Positions 34,297 through 40,836 of a DNA stretch of 44,346 nt are shown piece after piece. This DNA is from Methylobacterium sp. E-066. Lineage in GTDB: Bacteria > Pseudomonadota > Alphaproteobacteria > Rhizobiales > Beijerinckiaceae. The translations under genes were made by a program, and so were the position numbers. The stretch spans positions 1 to 44,346 of the forward strand of contig NZ_JAKSYO010000114.1 in the NCBI RefSeq assembly GCF_022829635.1, in the 5' to 3' direction. Within the stretch, counting starts at the first letter, position 1; every line of letters starts with the position of its first letter. The notes beneath the pieces are model-generated. The model had not been told where the DNA came from and searched no databases. It saw nothing but the letters and a program-made list of their open reading frames with translations.

Positions 34297-35771
34297 CCGG
34301 CCCGCGCCCCCCGGCCGACCGCGTCGTCCTCTGCGTCTTCGACGGGCTGCGGCCGGATTTCGTCACGCCGGAGCGGATGCCGAACCTCGCCCGCTTCGCC
34401 GGGCAGGGCACTTGGTTCCGGGAGGCGCGCAGCGTCTTCCCGTCGATGACGCGGGTCGCCACCACCGCCATCGCCACCGGCGCGCATCCGCGCGTCCACG
34501 GCATCGTCGGCAACGCCTTCTACTTCCCGCAGGCGACGCGCAGCCACGTGCTCGACCTCGGCCGATGGGACGACATCTCCCTCGCGGTGCAGGCGACCGG
34601 CGGCCGGTTCGTGACCGCCGAACCGATGGGCGACGTGCTGGCGCGGGCCGGCCGGCGCATGGCCGTCGTCCATACCGGGTCGGCCGGCGCCGCCTATCTG
34701 ATCAACCCCCATGCGCGCGACAACGGCCACTGGACCCTGCCGATCCTCGGCCGCGAGCACGGCGGCACGCCGGAGGCCGCGGATGCGGTGATCGCCCGCT
34801 TCGGCCCGCTGCCGCCGCGCCGGCTGCCGCGCTTCGAGGAGACCGACTATGCCGAGCGCGTCTTCCGCGAGCACGTGCTCGAAACACTGAAGCCCGATGT
34901 CGCGCTGATCTGGTTCAACGAGCCGGACACCGCCTTCCATTACCGCTCGCTCGGATCGCCCGAGACCCTGGATGTCGTGCGCACCGTCGACGACGCCTTC
35001 GGCCGCATCCTCGGCTGGGTCGATGCCCAGCCGGATGCCGACCGCTACACCGTGATCGCCGCCTCCGATCACGGCCAGATCACCATGCGCGACGCGCTGC
35101 CGCTCTGCGACCTTCTGAGGGGCGCCGGACATGTCGGGCGACGCGGCGTCGAGCGGACGCTCGACGGTGCGCGCTTCGTGATGACCGGCGGCAATATGGG
35201 CGAGATCCGGATCCTGGAGGGCGGCGCGGCGCGGCGCGACGCCATCGCGCGATGGCTGATGGCGCAGAGCTTCACCGGCATGGTGTTCACGCGCGGCGGC
35301 GACGGCATCGCGGGCGAGGTCCCCGGCACGTTCTCGCTGTCGCTCGTCGATCTCGACCACGCGCGGGCGCCGGACCTCGTCTTCGTGCTGCGCTCCGACG
35401 ACGGACCCGATCCGTTCGGCCACCCGGGCCTCGGGTTGATGACCGAGGGCGACGTACCGGTCGGCGGCGGCATGCATGGCGGCCTCAACCGGTACGAGCT
35501 GAACACCACCCTGATCCTGCGCGGAGCCGGTCTCCCGGCCGGGGTTATCGATCGCCGCCCGAGCGGCATCATCGATATCGCTCCGACGGTCCTGGCAACA
35601 CTCGGCCTGCCCCCTGCGGCGACCATGACCGGCCGCTCGCTTCTCGATCCCGCGGCCGAGAGCGAGGCGCCCCGGATCTACGAAACCGGCCTCGGCGGCT
35701 TTCGCCAGCGCCTTGCCAGTGCCGAGCGAGACGGCTCGCGAATCCTGCTGCAAGGCGGTCGAGTCGACTGA
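34293..35771 (+). CDS. Type I phosphodiesterase / alkaline-phosphatase-superfamily hydrolase
   Basis: The 492-residue protein is related to nucleotide pyrophosphatases and phosphonoacetate hydrolase. First metal Asp17 is in VVLCVFDGLRPD, and the nucleophile Thr53 in VFPSMTRVATTAIATG. Further ligands are in IWFNEPDTAFHY, AASDHGQITM and GGGMHGGLNRYE, so the two-zinc site looks complete. There is no signal peptide, which places it in the cytoplasm after ABC import, unlike classical periplasmic alkaline phosphatases. The ATGA overlap fixes the start at 34293. It would hydrolyse a phosphodiester, phosphomonoester or phosphonate delivered by the transporter; which of these is open. Confidence 0.87.
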   Translation: MTGPRPPADRVVLCVFDGLRPDFVTPERMPNLARFAGQGTWFREARSVFPSMTRVATTAIATGAHPRVHGIVGNAFYFPQATRSHVLDLGRWDDISLAVQATGGRFVTAEPMGDVLARAGRRMAVVHTGSAGAAYLINPHARDNGHWTLPILGREHGGTPEAADAVIARFGPLPPRRLPRFEETDYAERVFREHVLETLKPDVALIWFNEPDTAFHYRSLGSPETLDVVRTVDDAFGRILGWVDAQPDADRYTVIAASDHGQITMRDALPLCDLLRGAGHVGRRGVERTLDGARFVMTGGNMGEIRILEGGAARRDAIARWLMAQSFTGMVFTRGGDGIAGEVPGTFSLSLVDLDHARAPDLVFVLRSDDGPDPFGHPGLGLMTEGDVPVGGGMHGGLNRYELNTTLILRGAGLPAGVIDRRPSGIIDIAPTVLATLGLPPAATMTGRSLLDPAAESEAPRIYETGLGGFRQRLASAERDGSRILLQGGRVD

Positions 35772-36156
35772 GAAGCTTCCCACGGCGCAGGAATGGGTGC
35801 CCAGCGCGTCGCGCCGGTGGCTGGCCGGGCGGCACCGAACCCCACTTGGGACCAAAGCGGGCGGCGACGTCCTCGGCCGTCCGTCCGTCGCCATTGTGGA
35901 AGCGCGGGCCCTGCCGGGGTCAGAACTCCACCGTACAGCCATCGATTCGGCACTGCCTGCGACGTCGATTGTGACCTGCTCGGGCAAGGCACGTCTGACG
36001 CATGGCGGCAATGTGCTGCCGCACCGCAGCAAATCGAGTGCGCCACATTTTTGCCATCATCAAGACACTTCGCGGCCTTAATAGAACGTTCTAACAGATG
36101 GGCGACGGAGATCGCATTACCCAAGCCATTCGAAATTGCATACCGGGGGTTGTAAG
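35772..36156. other. Intergenic region upstream of exbB
   Basis: About 385 bases. The first 270 show nothing I can name. The last ~90 become less GC-rich and contain the perfect GAACGTTC operator at 36082-36093. The promoter of exbB-exbD-tonB must lie here, but I could not fix convincing -35/-10 boxes. Confidence 0.5.
36082..36093. promoter_or_regulatory. LacI-type operator A (exbB promoter)
   Basis: TAGAACGTTCTA is a perfect 12-bp palindrome with the central CG of LacI-family operators, 64 bases before the exbB start. The same core recurs upstream of and inside the TonB-dependent receptor gene (43208-43219, 43328-43339) and, as far as I can find, nowhere else in the window. Confidence 0.78.
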
Positions 36157-36789
36157 ATGGACCCAGCTAGTCTCTCGCCGTCGGCGATGTTCTTTCAGGC
36201 CGGGCTGGTCGGTAAGGGGGTGATCATCACCCTCTCGATCGCCTCCGTGTGGTGCTGGGCCCTGATCGCCGAGGGCATCTACACGACCATGCGACTCGGG
36301 CGGTCGCTCAAGGCGCTGGAGCGCGGGGGCGTTCCCAAGTTCCTGCGGCCGGTCGTCGATGCCGGAACACAGGCCGCCTCCGTCTCCCTCCCCAACGAGG
36401 GGGCGGGCGAGGCCCGCCAGCGCACCGTGGAGGCGATGAACCGCGCCGCCACGCACACGATGATCGCCACGGAGGGCGGTTACTCGAACCTCGCCGTGAT
36501 CGCCTCCGTCTCGCCGTTCGTCGGCCTCCTCGGGACGGTCTGGGGCATCATGACCAGCTTCATCAGCATCGCCGCCTCGAACGACACCAGCCTCGCGGTC
36601 GTGGCGCCCGGCATCGCCGAGGCGCTGGCGACCACGGCGATCGGGCTGATCGCCGCGATCCCGGCCGCGATCGCCTACAGCCGCCTCGGTTCGATCCTCG
36701 GCAAGCTGTCCCAGAACCTGTCCCATCTGGTCGAGGCGCTCTCGGTCGACCTGATCGCCAAGAACCGCCTCGCATACAAGGAGATCTGA
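36157..36789 (+). CDS. exbB: ExbB/TolQ-type proton channel protein
   Basis: The 210-residue protein has three membrane helices: about 20-40, about 115-140 (LAVIASVSPFVGLLGTVWGIM) and about 155-175 (GIAEALATTAIGLIAAIPAAIAYSR). The VSPFVGLLGTVWGIM and EALATTAIGL blocks are the MotA/TolQ/ExbB core. With ExbD and TonB it uses the proton gradient to energise outer-membrane receptors. The ATG at 36157 is chosen because the protein then begins just before the first helix. It is exbB rather than tolQ because exbD and a long proline-rich tonB follow and no tolA, tolB or pal is present. Confidence 0.92.
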   Translation: MDPASLSPSAMFFQAGLVGKGVIITLSIASVWCWALIAEGIYTTMRLGRSLKALERGGVPKFLRPVVDAGTQAASVSLPNEGAGEARQRTVEAMNRAATHTMIATEGGYSNLAVIASVSPFVGLLGTVWGIMTSFISIAASNDTSLAVVAPGIAEALATTAIGLIAAIPAAIAYSRLGSILGKLSQNLSHLVEALSVDLIAKNRLAYKEI

Positions 36790-36791
36790 CC

Positions 36792-37268
36792 ATGGCCTTC
36801 GCCTCCAATTCCGGCGGCCCCTACCGCCCTTCCGCCGACATCAACGTCACGCCGCTGATCGACGTGATGCTGGTCCTGCTGATCGTGTTCATGGTCACGG
36901 CGCCGCTGCTCACGACGGGCATGAAGGTGAACCTGCCGCAGGCGCAGGTTGCCAAGCCGGTCGACCCGAAGGAGCCGGCGGTGGTCGCCGTCACCAAGGA
37001 CGGCAAGCTGTTCATCGGCAAGGACGAGATCGAGGCGGAGCGCCTCGTGCCGGCGGTGGTCGCCGCGATCGAGAACGATTTGACCCGCGTCATCCATCTT
37101 CGGGGCGACAAGGACGCCGCCTACGGCGACGTTATCAAGGTGATGGACCTCCTGGCCAAGAACGGCATGACCCACATCGCGATCATCACCAGCAAGAACG
37201 GCGCCCAGGGCACCGCCAATGCCAGCCGCGCGTCCGCGTCCGCCGCGGCGGGGAGCGGTGAACCATGA
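36792..37268 (+). CDS. exbD: ExbD/TolR-type protein
   Basis: The 158-residue protein has a single N-terminal membrane helix carrying the essential Asp24 (DINVTPLIDVMLVLLIVFMV) and a periplasmic domain (LPQAQVAKP, then VIHLRGDKDAAYGDVIKVMDLL, GMTHIAIIT). It starts 2 bases after exbB and its stop overlaps the tonB ATG. The C-terminal Ala/Ser-rich tail (about 140-158) is longer than in E. coli ExbD (141 aa). Confidence 0.93.
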   Translation: MAFASNSGGPYRPSADINVTPLIDVMLVLLIVFMVTAPLLTTGMKVNLPQAQVAKPVDPKEPAVVAVTKDGKLFIGKDEIEAERLVPAVVAAIENDLTRVIHLRGDKDAAYGDVIKVMDLLAKNGMTHIAIITSKNGAQGTANASRASASAAAGSGEP

Positions 37269-38092
37269 ACACGATGGCGCTGGCCGGAGCCGATCCGCTC
37301 GTCCTGTCCCTGCCCAGACAGGACAATGCCAAGGGCTTGGTCCGCGGCACAGCCCTTGTCGTGGCGCTCGGAGTCCACGCGTTGCTGTTCGTCTCGTCGG
37401 GACCCGAACCGCAGCCCATCGCGCCGCCCGCAGTCGAGACGCTCGAGGTCAGCGTCGTCGCCCAGGGCGACGCGACCACCGACAACGCCTCGGAAACGCA
37501 GAGCGCGGCCGAGATGGCGCCGCCACCGGAGCCCGAACCGGTCCCGCAGCAGCCCGAGCCGGAGCCGCCCCCGGCGGTCGAGGAGGCGCCGGTCAAGGAG
37601 GATCCCACGGCCATCGCGATCCCGGTCAGCAAGCCGGAACCGCCCAAGGTGGTGAAGCCGCCGGAGCCCCGCAAACCGCCGGAGCCCCGTCCGGTGCCCA
37701 AGCCGAAGCCCCAGCCCAAGGCCCCCCCGAAGACCGAGCCGCCGAGCGCCGCCAGCGCAGCGCAGCACAGGGGCCATGCCGGTGCCGAGCGCGGCGCGCA
37801 GGCCGATGCGAGCAAGGCGCTCGCCGATTACGGAGCGCGGCTGAAAGCCGAGATCAACCGGCACAAGGCCTATCCGGCCGCCGCCCGCAACCGGCACGCC
37901 TCCGGAATCGTCCTGGTGACCTTCCTGGTGGGTCCGTCCGGACACGTCGGCTCCGCGTCGATCGCCCGCTCGTCCGGGGATTCCGAGCTGGATCAGGCGG
38001 CCCTGCAGGCCGTGCGGGGCTCCAGCCTGCCACCGCCCCCGGGCGGCCATTTCGGCGGACGCATCGCGGTCGATTTTTCGCTGAAACGGTGA
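37265..38092 (+). CDS. tonB: TonB energy-transducing protein
   Basis: The product is 275 residues. It has an N-terminal membrane anchor (GTALVVALGVHALLFVSSG, about 28-46) and a long Pro/Glu then Pro/Lys spacer (about 85-165; PEPEPVPQQPEPEPPP, then PRPVPKPKPQPKAPPK) that spans the periplasm. The C-terminal TonB domain runs from about 190 to 275 (RHKAYPAAARNRHASGIVLV, LDQAALQAV). It is coupled to exbD by ATGA. The trio lies next to the LacI gene and the receptor gene and shares an operator with the receptor, so this is probably a receptor-dedicated TonB system and not the housekeeping iron one. Confidence 0.93.
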   Translation: MNTMALAGADPLVLSLPRQDNAKGLVRGTALVVALGVHALLFVSSGPEPQPIAPPAVETLEVSVVAQGDATTDNASETQSAAEMAPPPEPEPVPQQPEPEPPPAVEEAPVKEDPTAIAIPVSKPEPPKVVKPPEPRKPPEPRPVPKPKPQPKAPPKTEPPSAASAAQHRGHAGAERGAQADASKALADYGARLKAEINRHKAYPAAARNRHASGIVLVTFLVGPSGHVGSASIARSSGDSELDQAALQAVRGSSLPPPPGGHFGGRIAVDFSLKR

Positions 38093-38109
38093 CGAACCGA
38101 GATCTGCAA

Positions 38110-38150
38110 GGGCGCCCCGCCGAATCCCCGGCTGGGCGCCCGATCTTTTT
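38110..38150 (+). terminator. Rho-independent terminator after tonB
   Basis: Perfect 8-bp stem GGGCGCCC (38110-38117 and 38134-38141) with a 16-base loop, followed by GATCTTTTT. It lies 18 bases after the tonB stop and closes the exbB-exbD-tonB transcript. Confidence 0.82.
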
Positions 38151-38319
38151 AGAGCCTGTCTGAATGCGTAATTGCGGTCGCGTGACGGTTCTGACTGATG
38201 GAGATCCCGATTTCTCCCTCAGGATAAGGTCGAGAAAGGGAAAAGACCGGTCAAACAGGTTCTGAGAACGGCCACAGATCGGGCTTCAATCCCAAGCAAG
38301 CCATGAAAAGGCTCAGCGG

Positions 38320-38723
38320 CAGCCCTCTCAAGGTGTTTGACCTAGACCGTCCTGCTTGCCGCAGACGCTGGGTCCTTGCAGCCGCAGACCTATCAACCTC
38401 CCTGTCATTCCGGGGCCGCGAAGCGGAGCCCGGAATCCAGAAACGCAGGTGGAGCAAGGTGTTGCATTGTCGGCGGTTCTGGATTCCGGGCTCGCCTGCG
38501 GCACCCGGAATGACGGGATTGGTGCTGAAACGACAGAGCTCGTCTCAAACTCATGGGAGGACAGGCTTTCCCCATGCCTCTGTCCCCCCTCCTTGCATCA
38601 AACCGCTGTCTCGCGGCGAGCGGAGGACTCAATCTGGCGGCCCTATACGTCTAGATCGAAGCGATTGATGGAATTGGCGGAACGCTCCGCGGACAGCCTG
38701 ATCCAAACACCTTGAAAGGGCTG
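38320..38723. repeat. 404-bp element bounded by 20-bp inverted repeats
   Basis: The left end CAGCCCTCTCAAGGTGTTTG (38320-38339) and the complement of the right end (38704-38723), CAGCCCTTTCAAGGTGTTTG, differ at one base. Inside lies a second, independent inverted repeat at about 38404-38516 (GTCATTCCGGGGCCGCGAAG, CGGAGCCCGGAATCCAG against CTGGATTCCGGGCTCG, CCCGGAATGAC). The latter resembles dispersed intergenic repeats of Rhizobiales. No transposase or other coding capacity is seen. It could be a miniature mobile element or a nested pair of repeats. Confidence 0.6.
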
Positions 38724-38825
38724 GGCCCTGTGGTGTTGCGTCTAGCCCCCATGCTCCGGTGGGACGCAAAGCCGCCGACGGGTTTGCTTGGCGAGTCGGG
38801 TTTTCTTCGTGCGCGCTCGCCAGCG

Positions 38826-39896
38826 TTAGCCTTGCAGCTGTGTCTCCGGGTCCGGGCCCGTGGAGTCGCGGAACACCAGGCGCGTGGGAAACAGCTTCTG
38901 CGCCAGGTCGTCCGCGGGACGTGTGCCCTCGACGATCTCCACCAGCGTCGAGAAGGCGAATCGGACCATCTCCAGCGTCGGAACCTCGATCGAGGTCAGG
39001 CTTGGGATCGTGTAGGCGCACTGGACGAAGTTGTCGAAGCCGACGACGCGGATGTCCTCGGGCACCCGGACCCCGTGATCGTGCAGCGCCTTCAAGACGC
39101 CGAACGCCACACGGTCGTTGGCGGCCACGATCGCGTCCGGCCGGGACTGGCGCTCCAGGAGGCCGAGCGTCACGCGGCGTCCGCTCTCTGAACTCCAATC
39201 GCATGGGATCACGAGGTCGTCGCGCAGCGGCAGCCCCGCCTCGGCGAGGGCCTCCTGGTAGCCTCTGAGCCGCTCGGTGACGGCGCGCAGCCGCCGTCCG
39301 TCGCGCTCACCCTTGAAGAAGCAGATCGACGTGCTCCCGGTCTGCGCGAGGTAGCGGACCATCTGGTACATCGCGTCGCGCTCGGCCCGCATCGCGTAGT
39401 GGGTGTCGGCGACGTCGAGGCCGAACACGAAGAACGGGAAACGCTTGGCCTGCAGCATCGCGATGAGCGGATCGTCCCGGCGGTCGGCGAAGACGACGAT
39501 CCCGTCGACGCGAGCTTCGCTCACCAGGCTGCTGATCTTGCCCAGGCCCTCCGGGTCGTCGCTGCGCCAGCGGCGATGGATCAGCGTGTATCCGAACTGA
39601 TCCGCCACATGCGCGAAGGTCTGCAGAACGATGCCCTGATAGGTCTCCTGCATCATCCCCGAGAGGTCGTCGTAGGGCTGGGCGCCCACGGAGAACACGC
39701 AGGCGATGCTGCGGCTCGGCTTCTTCCGGAGCGAGCGGGCCGCGAGGCTGGGGACGAAGTCCAGCTCCCGCATCGCGGCCTCGATGGTCTCCCGCGTCGT
39801 CCGGGCAACCTTCTCGGGATGGTTCAGGACCAGGGATACCGTCTGGAAGCTCACGCCGGCACGCCGCGCGACGTCCTTGATCGTCATTTGACCCAT
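38826..39896 (-). CDS. LacI-family regulator (likely GAACGTTC-binding)
   Basis: The product is 356 residues. HTH and hinge: MTIKDVARRAGVSFQTVSLVLN, then HPEKVARTTRETIEAAMRELDFVPSLAARSLRK. The periplasmic-binding-like domain follows (SIACVFS, DGIVVFADRRD, FFVFGLDV, DAIVAANDRVAFG, IRVVGFDNF). GAGGTGATA precedes the ATG at 39896, fixing this start over a longer frame to 39944. The gene sits between exbBD-tonB and the receptor/DUF1868 operon, both of which carry GAACGTTC palindromes with the central CG expected for this family. It is therefore the prime candidate to bind them. LacI-family effectors are usually sugars or nucleosides, which points away from iron as the signal. Confidence 0.9.
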   Translation of the reverse strand: MGQMTIKDVARRAGVSFQTVSLVLNHPEKVARTTRETIEAAMRELDFVPSLAARSLRKKPSRSIACVFSVGAQPYDDLSGMMQETYQGIVLQTFAHVADQFGYTLIHRRWRSDDPEGLGKISSLVSEARVDGIVVFADRRDDPLIAMLQAKRFPFFVFGLDVADTHYAMRAERDAMYQMVRYLAQTGSTSICFFKGERDGRRLRAVTERLRGYQEALAEAGLPLRDDLVIPCDWSSESGRRVTLGLLERQSRPDAIVAANDRVAFGVLKALHDHGVRVPEDIRVVGFDNFVQCAYTIPSLTSIEVPTLEMVRFAFSTLVEIVEGTRPADDLAQKLFPTRLVFRDSTGPDPETQLQG

Positions 39897-40000
39897 TATC
39901 ACCTCAGCCCCGGCCCGTCCGGCAAGGCGGTACGCGCGCAGCAAGACCCAGGCCGTGCTGCGTTCGAGGCCGCGAAACGCCGCCTTGTCGGTGGACCAGT

Positions 40001-40834
40001 CTAAAGCTGGCGCGGACGAAGATAAAGACGCGGATTGAAGGCGAACATATCATCGAATAGGCATAGTTCCGGTGCGCCCAGCTCGAGGACAGGCATTGCC
40101 GCGGCAAGGGCATTGATCGAGTCGCGGCGCACGGCCCGATAGCGACTCGTCTCGATTTCGCTGAGCGGTTTGATTGCATAAGTCTGGGTGGTGTGAAACT
40201 TGTAAGTGTCGTGTCCGGGCTGGTGCAGCTTCAGCAGGTCGGAAAGCCGATCCCGCACGCCGCGAAGCTTCGTGGCCTCGGCCTCGTCGGCCGGCACCAG
40301 GTAGATTCCGGCCCCCGGACGCACGTCGACGTTGCCGTCGCCCTCCAGCACCTTCATCCGGAATCGCGGTTCGCAGCCGAGGTCGAAGGCTTCGAGTTTC
40401 TCGATGAAGAGCTGGTTGCACGCCTCCACGGACGCATCGAGGGGGAGATCGGCCGGCCAGAGACTCGGCTTCCGGTTGAAGTCGATCACGCCTTCGAACA
40501 CCGTCATGTGGTAGCTCGACGGCGGCGTGAAGGTGAACTTGTGCGCGTAGGGCTCCGCCTCCAGGGCGGCGCGGAACGCCGCCAGGGGGGCGGTCGCCGG
40601 GTTCGACGGCTCGATATGGCAGATGATGGTGTTGCCGGGGCAGCGCAGAACCTGACCGTCGGGGGTGAACTTGGTGCCGATCCAGGGGAACGGCTTCGAC
40701 CCGTCTGCGGCCGACGCTGCCAGGCTTCGAAGCCCGGCAAAGCTGCCGACCGCCGCCGCACCCGAGAGGTGAAGGACATGCCGGCGCGTCATGGTCAGGC
40801 TCCGACCGGTTTGAGAGAGATCGCGTTGGCTCAT
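40001..40834 (-). CDS. Tat-exported DUF1868 protein, 2H-phosphodiesterase-like
   Basis: The 277-residue protein begins with a twin-arginine signal (TRRHVLHLSGAAAVGSFAGL, Arg17-Arg18, cleavage near residue 42). The mature part matches DUF1868 and has two HxT motifs about 105 residues apart: His109-Met-Thr111 in SYHMTVFEGV and His214-Thr-Thr216 in YKFHTTQTYAI. This is the catalytic design of the 2H (LigT/cyclic-phosphodiesterase) superfamily. It starts one codon after the receptor stop, so the two are co-translated. A periplasmic hydrolase for a cyclic or linear phosphodiester brought in by the receptor is the simplest reading. Activity is inferred, and Met15 (40792) is an alternative start. 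Confidence 0.78.
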   Translation of the reverse strand: MSQRDLSQTGRSLTMTRRHVLHLSGAAAVGSFAGLRSLAASAADGSKPFPWIGTKFTPDGQVLRCPGNTIICHIEPSNPATAPLAAFRAALEAEPYAHKFTFTPPSSYHMTVFEGVIDFNRKPSLWPADLPLDASVEACNQLFIEKLEAFDLGCEPRFRMKVLEGDGNVDVRPGAGIYLVPADEAEATKLRGVRDRLSDLLKLHQPGHDTYKFHTTQTYAIKPLSEIETSRYRAVRRDSINALAAAMPVLELGAPELCLFDDMFAFNPRLYLRPRQL

Positions 40835-40836
40835 GG

